From Lentisphaerota bacterium (lineage in GTDB: Bacteria > Verrucomicrobiota > Lentisphaeria > Oligosphaerales > JABHEG01): 64,000 nucleotides of DNA. Made by a program: the position numbers and the translations under genes. The stretch spans positions 1-64,000 of the forward strand of contig JABHEG010000177.1 of the NCBI GenBank assembly GCA_018676675.1, given 5' to 3'. Numbering within the stretch: position 1 is the stretch's first letter; each line of letters starts with the position of its first letter. The notes under the pieces were generated by a model. The model saw only the letters and a program-made list of their open reading frames with translations. It ran no database searches and had not been told where the DNA came from. Shown here in pieces: positions 47,663 through 56,368 of this stretch.

Positions 47663-47766
47663 GCTCACACCTACCACGTTGCCTGCTTCCTGTGGCTTCA
47701 ATGTGGGAGGAGCTGCTCGCACCTACCATGTTGCCTGCTTCCTGTGGCTTCAATGTGGGAGGAGCC
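47663..47766. repeat. Two 52-bp tandem repeats downstream of lipA
   Basis: The units at 47663-47714 and 47715-47766 are near-identical, each holding ACCTACCA and TTGCCTGCTTCCTGTGGC and ending GTGGGAGGAGC. They lie in the 250-bp convergent gap between lipA and the ceramidase-like gene. The end of each unit resembles short GGGAGGAGC-type intergenic repeats. Unrelated in sequence to the repeat at 46360-46523. Confidence 0.8.
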
Positions 47767-47864
47767 GCCGTGCTCCGACTTCCAATCGGGGGATGGCACC
47801 CCCTCGCCTTGAGGAACAAGACCGCTCCTGATAGTCGCGGCTCGGCCGAACAGGCCACAACGGC

Positions 47865-49172
47865 TCACCAAAGCTCATGCAGGAGCCGAGAAGCGGTCTC
47901 AACGATGCGGTAACCGGCGTCCTCGGCAAGACGAGTCCAGTGGATGGGCTCTCCTGAGTAGCCGCCGCCGAGAATTCCGGGGATCGTGGGGCAGTACCCC
48001 GAGTAGCCATCGGCGATCCCGCACACGCCGGTTGCCCGGGCAGGGCTCCTGCGCTTGATGTCGAGCCCGAACTGGCAGAAAAGCTCGCACGGCTGAGTCA
48101 CCAGAGCCACATCTCCGATACGCAGCGCATGCACAGGGATCGTGTCCACTGGATTGGCGCCGAATTCCTCCTGAAGAAGCAAGGCACCATAGGCAAAGAG
48201 CTGATCCCAGATGGGGTGCTTCACACCGGCATCGGCCTCGGCAAGCAGCGTCTGAGCCTTCTCCAGCCGAGCGGTGGTCGGCAAGCGCACGGGCATGGCT
48301 ATGTCCTCGAAGACGTGTGCGAACGCCGCATCATCGCACCATGTCGCCTCGTGCAGCAGACGAAGAGTCTCGCCCGCAACGACATGGGACTTCCGCAGCA
48401 GCTTCTGCTCCCGATTTTCCCCCTTGCCACCGTGCCCCAGCAGGTTGACGTTCGCGATATCGCCAAACGCACCGTTGAGGAAAACCACGGGAACAGGCCC
48501 AAGCGCCTCCCGCAGGAAGCGTCGGGAGACGCCGGGGAAATCTGCAGAGTAGAAGTCGGCACCGTAGAAACAAGTGGGATGTGAGGTGCTGTTGTGCAGG
48601 ATGGCGACGAGTTGTCCGTCTTGGTCTTCCAGGAAGAGCGCCAGGTGTGCGTGGTCGTCCGGCCCTTCGAGGCCGGTGAATTCCCGGCGTGCTGTGTCGC
48701 CATGCATCGTGTGGCTGCCGTCGCTCCAGCAACATCTGCGGTTGTAGCCGATACGGGTCGTTCCGGAGCCCCAGCCCAGCCGGACGGGGCGCACGCTGCT
48801 CCGGGCTTCCCGGGCGACATCACAGAGCCATTGCGACAGCCGCTCCAAGTACGCGGTATCGATAGGCTTCCCGCGCGATGTGCTGATCAGCGACGGGCCG
48901 GAATGGGTATGCGTTCCTGCCATAACGACGTCGCGCGGCATCACCCCCGCGGCATCTGCCACAGCCGCTCGCGTATCCTCCACAAACGCAGAGGGTACCG
49001 CGGCGAGGTCACAACTGATGATCAGGGCATGGCTCGTCCCGTCTCCCAACAGCAATGCGTTGGCTTCCAAGTCATCACGCACAGAGTTCGCCACTTGGCT
49101 CACTGTGGCCCCCTGGATCGGGGCCCCGAGCTCCCCATTGATCACGATCGAAGCCGCTCCGGCTTTCAGCAT
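47865..49172 (-). CDS. Neutral/alkaline ceramidase-like metal hydrolase (435 aa)
   Basis: Related to the N-terminal catalytic domain of neutral/alkaline non-lysosomal ceramidases, zinc hydrolases that cleave amides. The MAGTHTHSGPS segment matches the family's zinc-binding GTHTHSGP motif, and FLNGAFGDIANVN matches its (V/L)NG..GD(I/V)(A/S)(P/N)N block. The frame is open to 49373, but the ATG at 49172 has AGGAG 8 nt before it and gives the expected start (LKAGAASIVINGELGAPIQG). There is no signal peptide, so it is likely cytoplasmic. That makes a true ceramide substrate doubtful; many PVC members of this family are uncharacterised and lie near sulfatases. It follows the sulfatase gene by 40 bp, probably as one operon. 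Confidence 0.8.
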   Translation of the reverse strand: MLKAGAASIVINGELGAPIQGATVSQVANSVRDDLEANALLLGDGTSHALIISCDLAAVPSAFVEDTRAAVADAAGVMPRDVVMAGTHTHSGPSLISTSRGKPIDTAYLERLSQWLCDVAREARSSVRPVRLGWGSGTTRIGYNRRCCWSDGSHTMHGDTARREFTGLEGPDDHAHLALFLEDQDGQLVAILHNSTSHPTCFYGADFYSADFPGVSRRFLREALGPVPVVFLNGAFGDIANVNLLGHGGKGENREQKLLRKSHVVAGETLRLLHEATWCDDAAFAHVFEDIAMPVRLPTTARLEKAQTLLAEADAGVKHPIWDQLFAYGALLLQEEFGANPVDTIPVHALRIGDVALVTQPCELFCQFGLDIKRRSPARATGVCGIADGYSGYCPTIPGILGGGYSGEPIHWTRLAEDAGYRIVETASRLLHELW

Positions 49173-49212
49173 TCTGTCTTCTCCTGTCACTACCCCGGCG
49201 GGAACGCACCCG

Positions 49213-50649
49213 TCAGATGAAGCGTTCACGTTTGAAGTCGGCAGGCGTGCCGCCATGCGGCAGCAGTGCACCGTACGACTTGCCGGCGACCAACGAACCA
49301 TCGACAACAAAACCTTCAGGGCGCTCGGCAAGCTCCGCGATGAGGCGATCCCGCCAACACGCCACGCGTTCAAGATGCCCTGAAGCAGCGCTCAGGTCAT
49401 GACGTTCTTCGGGGTCCTGCTCCAGATCAAAGAACTGCTCCCTGCCGTCCTGCGGAAACCAGATGTACTTCTCACGGCCATCCGTGAGGGAATGATGCAG
49501 AGGAGCGTGCTCGATATGCACGTAGGGCCGCCAATCAGGCGTCTCCCCACGCAGGACGGGCGCCAGACTCACCCCGTCGACCGAAGGCGGGGTCTCGAGT
49601 CCAACCAAGTCGAGCAGTGTCGGCATGATATCCGCATGCGTGGCGACCTGGTCGTGGACCGTGCCTTGAGTCAAGCCCAGACTGGCAGGCCCTTCGATGA
49701 GGAAAGGTACGCGCGCGGAGGGTTCGTAGGCTTGGCTTTTCCGCCAACAGTAGTGGTCTCCAAGCATCTCCCCATGGTCGCTGGTCAGTGCAACGATCGT
49801 GTCGTTCCGGGTCAGGCCAACAATGGGATTCAGCAGACGCCGGAGCTGGTCGTCCATATGGTTGATCAATCCGTAATAGGCAGCTCGTGTGCTCAGGAGG
49901 GCTTCACCCTCCAAAGCAATGCGACTCGGGGCGACCATGTCCTGCCGACGTCGGGCATCGGGCCCGGGAGGCGACGCCCAGTCCCCGATCACCGGCTCCG
50001 GGACGCCGGTCCGGAGGTACCGGTCGAGGTAGAACGCCGGCGGCTGGAGAGGGGGATGGGCGGCGATGAACGAAAGGGTAAGAAAGAACGGACAGGTGGG
50101 GTCGCGGCGTTTCAGGAACGTGAGGGCACGAGCCACGGTCCAGTTGGTCTGGTGCAGATGCTCCTCAAGCGGCCAGGGCCGGGCCGTCCAGTCATTGTGC
50201 ATGACACCCCCGCCAAACCAACCGCCATTGCCCTGCGGCCCGGCCTCCCGCAACCATTCGCGGTAGTCATTGAAGCCATCCGCGGATGTCGTTTCCACCT
50301 CCTCATAGCCAAAGCGTTTGCGCCCGGGGTACTGATGCATGCCGCGACCGATCCAGCGGGTCTGGTACCCACCATCGCGCAGCACTTCGGCGAGAGTGCT
50401 CTCGGGATCCCACGTAACGCCATCACGGTAGCCCACCAATCCATGGGTTTGGGGGAGCTGCCCGGCCAGGATGGACCGGCGCGCCGAGATGCAGGTGGGA
50501 CAGGCGGAGTAGAAGTGCCGGAGCCGCGCACCACGCTGGGCGATCCCGTCCATTGTCGGGGTCAGGAGGACGGGGTGTCCCTCAACTCCCAGGCAATCCC
50601 CCCGGTGCTGTTCGGTAACAATGAGTAGGATATTCGGTCGCTGCGCCAT
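49213..50649 (-). CDS. Formylglycine-dependent sulfatase, cytoplasmic (478 aa)
   Basis: Type I sulfatase that hydrolyses sulfate esters. N-terminal metal-binding RPNILLIVTEQHRGD is followed by the C-x-S-x-R maturation signal CISAR at 53-57, whose Cys would be converted to formylglycine. Further marks are HDxxxTxH-type SFIAAHPPLQPP and TSDHGEMLGDH. There is no signal peptide, unlike most PVC polysaccharide sulfatases, so the substrate should be an imported sulfated compound. It is first in a minus-strand pair with the ceramidase-like gene and diverges from the ECF-sigma operon. The shared 196-bp gap carries a cluster of palindromes. Natural substrate unknown. Confidence 0.92.
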   Translation of the reverse strand: MAQRPNILLIVTEQHRGDCLGVEGHPVLLTPTMDGIAQRGARLRHFYSACPTCISARRSILAGQLPQTHGLVGYRDGVTWDPESTLAEVLRDGGYQTRWIGRGMHQYPGRKRFGYEEVETTSADGFNDYREWLREAGPQGNGGWFGGGVMHNDWTARPWPLEEHLHQTNWTVARALTFLKRRDPTCPFFLTLSFIAAHPPLQPPAFYLDRYLRTGVPEPVIGDWASPPGPDARRRQDMVAPSRIALEGEALLSTRAAYYGLINHMDDQLRRLLNPIVGLTRNDTIVALTSDHGEMLGDHYCWRKSQAYEPSARVPFLIEGPASLGLTQGTVHDQVATHADIMPTLLDLVGLETPPSVDGVSLAPVLRGETPDWRPYVHIEHAPLHHSLTDGREKYIWFPQDGREQFFDLEQDPEERHDLSAASGHLERVACWRDRLIAELAERPEGFVVDGSLVAGKSYGALLPHGGTPADFKRERFI

Positions 50650-50711
50650 CCGGCTCCGTCCTTTCCCGCGCGGTCACTCGGTGCTGCGGGATAGTATGTC
50701 CACAGTTAGAG

Positions 50712-50786
50712 CATTGCGCAATGATGTAACCTTCCGCGCACGGCGCGTGTAATAGCCTGTGAACGTTCACTTCTGTGATCACAGAA
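50712..50786. promoter_or_regulatory. Cluster of four palindromes between the sulfatase and ECF-sigma operons
   Basis: Four inverted repeats sit within 75 bp: CATTGCGCAATG (50712-50723), CGCGC-acg-GCGCG (50735-50747), GTGAACGTTCAC (50759-50770) and TTCTGTGATCACAGAA (50771-50786). The centres of the first three are each 23.5 bp apart. GTGAACGTTCAC has the central CG typical of LacI-family operators, and TGTGATCACA resembles half of a Crp/Fnr-type site. They probably bind regulators controlling one or both divergent operons. Which regulator is unknown; none is encoded next to the site. Confidence 0.65.
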
Positions 50787-50845
50787 CGTCCGAAGAGAAG
50801 TTCGACCAAAGATGATGACCCACACAAGACTATGAGGTAATACGA

Positions 50846-51763
50846 ATGAAAGCCTTGCACTGTGCGTTGGCTCTGATCGCCCTGCTCGCACTCCCGGCTA
50901 CCCCCGGCGTAAACGCTGGGGATATCGCGGGCAGCTTCTCGGATTCTGTGATGGCCGTTGCGCGAATCGACATGAACAAGCTGCGGCAGGTACCTGCAAT
51001 CGAGCGAGCAGTCAATGATGAGTTCGGCAAGCTCCAAGGCTTCTGCCGGCAAATCCGCGAATGGACGGGAGTTGACCTGGATTGCGTGGATCACCTCTGG
51101 CTGGGGGTGCAGAAGGCGAACCATGGCATGGTAGTCATGGAAGGTGTGCACGATATCGCCGCCATTCGCGACTCTCTCATGGCCATCGACCACGCCCAGA
51201 TCATCCCTAAGGAGGGAGTCCCAATCGCCGTACTCCTGCCTGATGAAAAGAAGCCCGGCACGTTCAATCTGGGAGCTGTCTTGGACGAGCGGGTGCTGGT
51301 GGTGGGGCAACCGGAGGCGACCGAAGCCTACATCGACGCGTACACCGGCAATGCCCAGGGACTCGGCGAGGAAAAACGGGCCCGAATCGCCTCCCTGAAA
51401 GACTCGGAATTCATGGTTCATGCCTTCATCCTCGGCATGAAAGCTGAGGACGTGGCAAAGGCCCCCTTCCTGCGTGGACTGACTCACGGAGAGGTCCGCA
51501 TGGACGTCCCGGGCGATCTGCAGGTGAACGTCAGTGTCGGAGTACGTAAAAAGGGTCTCCTGCAGCCGATTCAGAAGCTGGCCCAGGGGTTCTTTGAACT
51601 CTATGCCCAGATGGACGATGCGGGGAAAGGCAACCCGATCAAGCGGCAGCTGTTTGAAAACGCGGCCGTCCGGATAGAGGGTGAAGAGGTAGTTGTGCTC
51701 TCGGGCATTGCAGAGGATGTCATCGATCAACTCCTCGAGCAGAAACTGACCGGCATTCACTGA
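50846..51763 (+). CDS. Exported protein of unknown function, first gene of the ECF-sigma operon (305 aa)
   Basis: Not recognised. GAGG lies 8 nt before the ATG and a signal peptide is clear (core ALALIALLALPATPG, cleavage VNA-GD near residue 24). The mature part is a mixed alpha/beta protein with no catalytic motif that I can identify, one pair of Cys near residues 67 and 79, and charged helices. Because it heads an operon with an ECF sigma factor, an anti-sigma factor and an ABC exporter, it may be a periplasmic sensor or substrate-binding component. That role is inferred from position only. Confidence 0.7.
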   Translation: MKALHCALALIALLALPATPGVNAGDIAGSFSDSVMAVARIDMNKLRQVPAIERAVNDEFGKLQGFCRQIREWTGVDLDCVDHLWLGVQKANHGMVVMEGVHDIAAIRDSLMAIDHAQIIPKEGVPIAVLLPDEKKPGTFNLGAVLDERVLVVGQPEATEAYIDAYTGNAQGLGEEKRARIASLKDSEFMVHAFILGMKAEDVAKAPFLRGLTHGEVRMDVPGDLQVNVSVGVRKKGLLQPIQKLAQGFFELYAQMDDAGKGNPIKRQLFENAAVRIEGEEVVVLSGIAEDVIDQLLEQKLTGIH

Positions 51764-51781
51764 GTACAGGCCTGGACACGA

Positions 51782-52354
51782 ATGACATCGACAGTCACAA
51801 TCAGTGACAGAGACCTCGTGGAACGCGCCCGCACCGGGGATCAGGACGCGTTCCGCGATCTCGTCGTGCGCTACCAACGCCTGGTCTTTTCCTGCGCCTT
51901 GACGGTCACACGCAACTCAGCTGACGCCGCAGACGTGACCCAGGAGGCATTTATCCGCTTCCACAGAAATGCAGCTCAGTTCGACCTGAATCGACCTCTG
52001 AAACCCTATCTCGTCACGATCGCGATGAATTGCGCCCGGAACGTACTGCGGAAACGGTCCCGTACCACAGCTATGGAGTTGCCGTCAGAGCCATCTCTGG
52101 CGCACATCCCCGATACACGGCCGACGCCGGAACGTGAGATGGCCCGCGGGGAACGCCGCGGCGCGATTCGGAGCCTGATCAACTCGCTGCCCCAGCGACT
52201 TCGTGAAGTCTGCAGCCTGTTCTACCTGGGCGAACGCAGCTGTGCAGAAATCGCCGGCATCCTGGAAATGAACGAATCAGCTGTCAAAGTGGCCCTCCAT
52301 CGGGCCCGCAAGAAGCTGGTCGAAAGCGGTATCCGTGAATGGAGGACGGTATGA
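51782..52354 (+). CDS. ECF-family RNA polymerase sigma factor (190 aa)
   Basis: Extracytoplasmic-function sigma factor. The sigma-2 region (residues ~12-85) contains the DQDAFRDLVVRYQRLVF core and the DAADVTQEAFIRFHRN promoter-melting helix. The sigma-4 region (~130-185) ends in a helix-turn-helix (SCAEIAGILEMNESAVKVALHRARKKL). It starts 19 bp after the exported-protein gene and its stop overlaps the anti-sigma ATG as ATGA, so the two are coupled. It probably transcribes its own operon, but I cannot identify its promoter pattern with confidence. Confidence 0.93.
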   Translation: MTSTVTISDRDLVERARTGDQDAFRDLVVRYQRLVFSCALTVTRNSADAADVTQEAFIRFHRNAAQFDLNRPLKPYLVTIAMNCARNVLRKRSRTTAMELPSEPSLAHIPDTRPTPEREMARGERRGAIRSLINSLPQRLREVCSLFYLGERSCAEIAGILEMNESAVKVALHRARKKLVESGIREWRTV

Positions 52355-52893
52355 CGACGACGTGTGAAACCGTTCAACAGATGATCCCTGATCACACATG
52401 GCTCAATCGTGAGGAGCGCCAGATGCTTTTGGCTCACCTTGAAGCCTGCGACAGTTGCCAGCAGGTCTACGAGACGGTCTGCGAGTTCGGGGCGCTCCTT
52501 TGTGAAGATGCGCAGTCCGAAATGCCCGATGACATGGCGGACCGCGTGATGGTGGCTCTGGCAGACGAGTCTCTCCAGGAAGAGTGGAGTGGCCTCAGTC
52601 TCATGATCGGCGTTGTGATCTGTGCCCAGATTGCCGTCCTTATCGGTTTGAGGACGAATCTACTGACCCGTCTTCGCGAGGTACACGTGGGTTGGCAGTG
52701 GCTGGTAGGCGATGTCGTTCAGCCCCTTTTCTCGGGTTGTTGGATAAGCGTGAGCAGCGCTCTGGGGGCACTTTCCGGTTCTGCCCAGTCGTTGCGTATC
52801 CCCGAACTGTGGTTGCCGATTGCAGTGGGCGCCCTCCTGGTGTGCCTGATGTCCGGGGGAGTTCTGTACGGCGAGGAGAAATACCATGGCTGA
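52351..52893 (+). CDS. Membrane anti-sigma factor with zinc-finger motif (180 aa)
   Basis: Predicted partner that holds the upstream ECF sigma factor. The N-terminal ~45 residues have the HxxxCxxC zinc-anti-sigma signature (HLEACDSC), with an upstream Cys at residue 5. Three hydrophobic stretches follow (near MIGVVICAQIAVLIGL, WISVSSALGALSG and WLPIAVGALLVCLMSG), so it is membrane-embedded. An ATG at 52339 is in frame, but the one at 52351 has GGAGG 5 nt before it and forms the ATGA overlap with the sigma stop. Its own stop overlaps the next gene by 8 bp. Confidence 0.85.
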   Translation: MTTTCETVQQMIPDHTWLNREERQMLLAHLEACDSCQQVYETVCEFGALLCEDAQSEMPDDMADRVMVALADESLQEEWSGLSLMIGVVICAQIAVLIGLRTNLLTRLREVHVGWQWLVGDVVQPLFSGCWISVSSALGALSGSAQSLRIPELWLPIAVGALLVCLMSGGVLYGEEKYHG

Positions 52894-53626
52894 GAATATC
52901 CGCGAGAGTGTAGCGACCATGTCAAACGGTTCGGCGGCAGGCGGATCTGCTTCCGGCCTGCACGGGCGCACCTGGTTCCGACGCGGAACCGCATTGGCCA
53001 TCCTACTGCTCCCCGGGGCAGCTCTCTGGGCCGGCCCCATGAAAAGGCAGACGCCCGGGCAGCAACTTGCCGGCGTCGCCATGGGCCTGGCCTTGGTGAT
53101 CTGCGTCGAGCTCGGTCTACTGGCCACGTGTCTCCTCTACGCAGTGCTCGAACCGGAGAGGGTGCGCGCTGGGAGCGCCCTCCAGGCACGATCCGCCTTC
53201 CGCAGCTTCGGGGTTGGTGTGCTTATGGTGGTCATCTTGTTACTGGCCTGCGGCCTCATTTCCCAGATGCCCGACGCCATCAGCGGTCTCCTCGCCATCC
53301 CCCTTCTCGCGGCTTACACCTATGTTCTCATTATGGGATTCACCATGGTGGCCCACGGGGTCGGGGACCGCATACAGAGCAACACATCGAGCACCACGAT
53401 GGGGTCATCGTTCTTTGCCGTGCTCTATGGAGGGAGCATTCTCCTGTTGACCAACTTCGTGCCCTTTGTGGGACAGCTTGTCCTCCTGATCGTGGCCCTT
53501 CTGGCCATCGGTCTGGGGACCCGGTCAGTCAGCCAACGGCGCAGGGAGAAGAAGGCAGCCCGGCAGGCAGCTCGGGAAGCCGTGAATCCCCCTGCCGAAG
53601 ATGACATCCCCGAAACGACGAGCTGA
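52886..53626 (+). CDS. Multispanning membrane protein of unknown function (246 aa)
   Basis: Not recognised. It overlaps the anti-sigma gene by 8 bp and has AGGAG 8 nt before the ATG. About six hydrophobic segments are visible, including LAILLLPGAALWA, VAMGLALVICVELGLLA, LMVVILLLACGL and a final double segment near residues 175-210. The C-terminal ~35 residues are highly charged (RRREKKAARQAAREA) and likely cytoplasmic. It may help the anti-sigma factor or the ABC transporter downstream; this is inferred from position. Confidence 0.75.
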   Translation: MAENIRESVATMSNGSAAGGSASGLHGRTWFRRGTALAILLLPGAALWAGPMKRQTPGQQLAGVAMGLALVICVELGLLATCLLYAVLEPERVRAGSALQARSAFRSFGVGVLMVVILLLACGLISQMPDAISGLLAIPLLAAYTYVLIMGFTMVAHGVGDRIQSNTSSTTMGSSFFAVLYGGSILLLTNFVPFVGQLVLLIVALLAIGLGTRSVSQRRREKKAARQAAREAVNPPAEDDIPETTS

Positions 53627-53749
53627 GCCTTCCCCCCGATATCTCCTACCCGAATGCGATCATGGGGCGTTGCCATTCGGCGCGTAGTCTTCTATGTTCA
53701 CGGCACACTGATTACAGGAAGCGCTACGCAAGGGAGCCCAGCGAACGCG

Positions 53750-55015
53750 ATGAACGTCTGGCGCATGATCATCCGAGAGCTTCGCTGTCGGTTTGGGGGC
53801 TTTGTCGTCGCCGTCCTTTCTGTGGGCATCCCTTCCGGATGCCTCGTCGGTACCCTTGCCCTCATCCACCAGCACGACACCGAAACAGTCCGTATCCTTA
53901 CGCAGCAGGAAGAGAACCTGGCTCAACGCGTTGCCGGCATGTCAGAAGACGTGAAACGTGCCATGAAGCACCTCGGCTTCAATATCACGATCCTTCCGTC
54001 TGCTCAAGACCTCGCGCAATGGCACGACCAGGGAGCAGCCAATGTGTTCATGCCGCAAGCCTACGCCGCAGAACTGGCGCGTTCAGAGCTGCTGACGATC
54101 GAGCACATCGTGCCCGCCATCCGCTACCGGGCCAAGTGGCCGGAACGGAAGTGGACCGTCTTATTCTCTGCCCTGGATTCCACAGTCGTCAAGCCTGCGG
54201 CGGATGGGAGCGGAGCCGACCTGCCGAACATCCCGCCAGGACACGTCCGCCTGGGTGCTGAACTGCACCAGGGGCTGTCACTCAGCGAAGGACAGCCGAT
54301 CGCGATCATGGGGCATACGTTCACGGTTGACGCTTGTCTACCCGAACAGGGGAACCGCGACGATGTGACCGTGTCATTCCATCTGAAGGACCTGCAGAAA
54401 CTCCTTGATCGGGATGGGATGATTACGGAGATCCGAGCGCTTGAGTGCCGGTGTGCCTGGACCGATGTCGATCAAGTACGTAAGGAGGTGGGGCACATCC
54501 TCCCGGAAACACGAGTTGTGGAACACCGTTCCGTCGCGTTGGCCAAGGCGAAAGCACGGACGGATGTCGCGGAACAGGGCAAACAGGCGATAAAGCAGGA
54601 AGCGCTGAAACGTCAGGAACTGAGGCATGCTCGTCTGCGGTTCGGGGCGATTCTGGTGGCTTTCGTGTCATTCGGCAGTGTCGTCTGGGCAGGACTGGTA
54701 TCGTTGATCAACGCCCGCAGCCGGAGAGCCGAAATCGGCGTGCTGAGAACCTTGGGCTTCCGGACGGGTCAGGTGCTGATGCTCTTCCTGGGGCGAGCGG
54801 CCTTCGTCGGCCTGAGCGGAGGGGTCCTGGGAGGTGCTTTGGGCCTGGCCGTCACGACGGAGTTGCTGCAGAACGACGGAGCGACAGGAATGGACGGGCT
54901 GTTGTGGACCTGGGCCGCAGGACTCCTGCTGGCTGTCTGCGTCTCACTCGTCGCCGGAGCCGTCCCCGCAGTGTGGGCTGCCCAACAACATCCGGCTGAT
55001 ATGGTTCGCGAATAG
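53750..55015 (+). CDS. FtsX/MacB-like ABC transporter permease, paralogue 1 (421 aa)
   Basis: Membrane subunit of a MacB/FtsX-type ABC transporter. One N-terminal membrane helix (~13-38) is followed by a ~270-residue extracytoplasmic domain with an AKWPERK motif, then a coiled segment and three C-terminal helices, ending HPADMVRE. The frame is open from 53654, but alignment with the next gene product (NVWRMIIRE against RLWRMLFRE) places the start at the ATG at 53750; AGGGAG is 13 nt upstream. It pairs with the paralogue 17 bp downstream and the ATPase to make a heterodimeric transporter. Such systems export lipoproteins or peptides or transmit envelope stress; the substrate here is unknown. 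Confidence 0.85.
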   Translation: MNVWRMIIRELRCRFGGFVVAVLSVGIPSGCLVGTLALIHQHDTETVRILTQQEENLAQRVAGMSEDVKRAMKHLGFNITILPSAQDLAQWHDQGAANVFMPQAYAAELARSELLTIEHIVPAIRYRAKWPERKWTVLFSALDSTVVKPAADGSGADLPNIPPGHVRLGAELHQGLSLSEGQPIAIMGHTFTVDACLPEQGNRDDVTVSFHLKDLQKLLDRDGMITEIRALECRCAWTDVDQVRKEVGHILPETRVVEHRSVALAKAKARTDVAEQGKQAIKQEALKRQELRHARLRFGAILVAFVSFGSVVWAGLVSLINARSRRAEIGVLRTLGFRTGQVLMLFLGRAAFVGLSGGVLGGALGLAVTTELLQNDGATGMDGLLWTWAAGLLLAVCVSLVAGAVPAVWAAQQHPADMVRE

Positions 55016-55032
55016 GAAAAGTGAGGTCGACT

Positions 55033-56316
55033 ATGAGACTGTGGCGCATGCTGTTTCGAGAGGCGTGCCATCGGCGACTGACCTTCGCAGCCGGCGTGCT
55101 GTGCGCGGCAGTGGCCGTTGCCAGCCTCATTGCCGCCCTGGTTGCCCTGGCCTACCACGACGCTGAGACACAGGCCGTCCTGGAACGGAAGGCGGAGGAG
55201 ACTGACCAGCTCCTCAGGCAGCTGAGGGAAGAGATGCGCAAGACGACACTGAAGCTGAGCTTCAACGCCATCATCCTGCCCGAAAACCAAAGCTTGCGGG
55301 ATTGGCATATGCAGGACTATGCCGACGAGTACATGCCCGAAGACTATGTCATGAAGCTGGCGGACTCAGGTATTGTCACCGTGCGCCACTTCCTGCCGGT
55401 ACTGCAACGAAAAGTGAAGTGGCCGGAGCGAAAGCAGTCGATCATACTCGTAGGTACGCGGGGGGAAGTCCCGAACATGCACAAAAGCCCCAAAGCCCCC
55501 CTCGTGCAACCGGTGCCGGACGGGACGATCGTGCTCGGGCATGAACTGCACCAACGACTCGGGCTGAAGACCGGAGACGAGGTGGTGTTCATGGGGCAAA
55601 CGTTCGGAGTGCACCGATGCCACGGCGAACGGGGTACGAAGGATGACATAACCGCATGGATCCCCCTGAAGGCAGCGCAGGAACTGTTGGACAAGCGTGG
55701 GAAGATCAACGCGATTCTGGCTTTGGAGTGTCTCTGTGTCGGCGCAGAGGGGCTGGCCCGCGTCCGGCGGGACATCATGGGCGTCCTCCCCGGCACACAG
55801 GTCATCGAGCACGGAACGAAGGTCATCGCCCGAGCGGAGGCTCGTTTCCGGGTTGGGCGCGAAGCCCAGGAAGCCTACGAGCAGGCAGAGAAGGAGCGCG
55901 CTGAAGCGCGCGCGCGCCAGGAACGCCTTGCGGCTGTCAGTGTCCCTCTGATTCTGGCGGTCTGTGTGCTCAGCATGGCCCTGCTGTCATACTCGAATGT
56001 CCGTGATCGACGAAACGAGATGGGAATTCTCAAGGCCCTTGGTTACGGGACAGGGACAATTCTCCTGCTGGTGCTGACACGCGCACTCCTGACCGGCTGT
56101 TTCGGTGCCCTGATCGGGACAGCGGGGGGAGCCACGGTTGCGCGCTGGCTGATCACTCGTGACCCAACGGCGGGGCTGTCAGTTACCCTCTTTCCGGATG
56201 CCCGAACGGCGGCAGCCGGTGTTCTCGTCTCCCTGCTCCTGGCGCTGGTGGCCGCATGGATCCCCGCTCTTCTTGCTTCCCGGACGGATCCGGCCGACAT
56301 ACTCATGCGCGAGTAG
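55033..56316 (+). CDS. FtsX/MacB-like ABC transporter permease, paralogue 2 (427 aa)
   Basis: Paralogue of the preceding permease with the same layout: N-terminal helix (AAGVLCAAVAVASLIAALVALA), a large extracytoplasmic domain with the shared VKWPERK motif and a conserved LGHELHQRLGL strand, a charged Glu/Arg/Ala coil (~275-300), then three helices and a DPADILMRE tail. The ATG at 55033 has GAGG 6 nt upstream; the in-frame GTG at 55021 is less likely. Both extracytoplasmic domains end in an ALEC(R/L)C motif, a Cys pair absent from standard MacB as far as I recall. It forms a transporter with the ATPase 52 bp downstream. Confidence 0.87.
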   Translation: MRLWRMLFREACHRRLTFAAGVLCAAVAVASLIAALVALAYHDAETQAVLERKAEETDQLLRQLREEMRKTTLKLSFNAIILPENQSLRDWHMQDYADEYMPEDYVMKLADSGIVTVRHFLPVLQRKVKWPERKQSIILVGTRGEVPNMHKSPKAPLVQPVPDGTIVLGHELHQRLGLKTGDEVVFMGQTFGVHRCHGERGTKDDITAWIPLKAAQELLDKRGKINAILALECLCVGAEGLARVRRDIMGVLPGTQVIEHGTKVIARAEARFRVGREAQEAYEQAEKERAEARARQERLAAVSVPLILAVCVLSMALLSYSNVRDRRNEMGILKALGYGTGTILLLVLTRALLTGCFGALIGTAGGATVARWLITRDPTAGLSVTLFPDARTAAAGVLVSLLLALVAAWIPALLASRTDPADILMRE

Positions 56317-56368
56317 ATGGCGTTCTCAGACGTAGTCCGTACCAACCAACAACGTGAGTGTCACGACC

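Noticed and set aside
50582..51877. 431-aa minus-strand frame crossing the palindrome cluster and the exported-protein gene
   Set aside because: The + strand gene there has a signal peptide and ribosome-binding site; the minus frame has no recognisable features and would run across the divergent promoter region.
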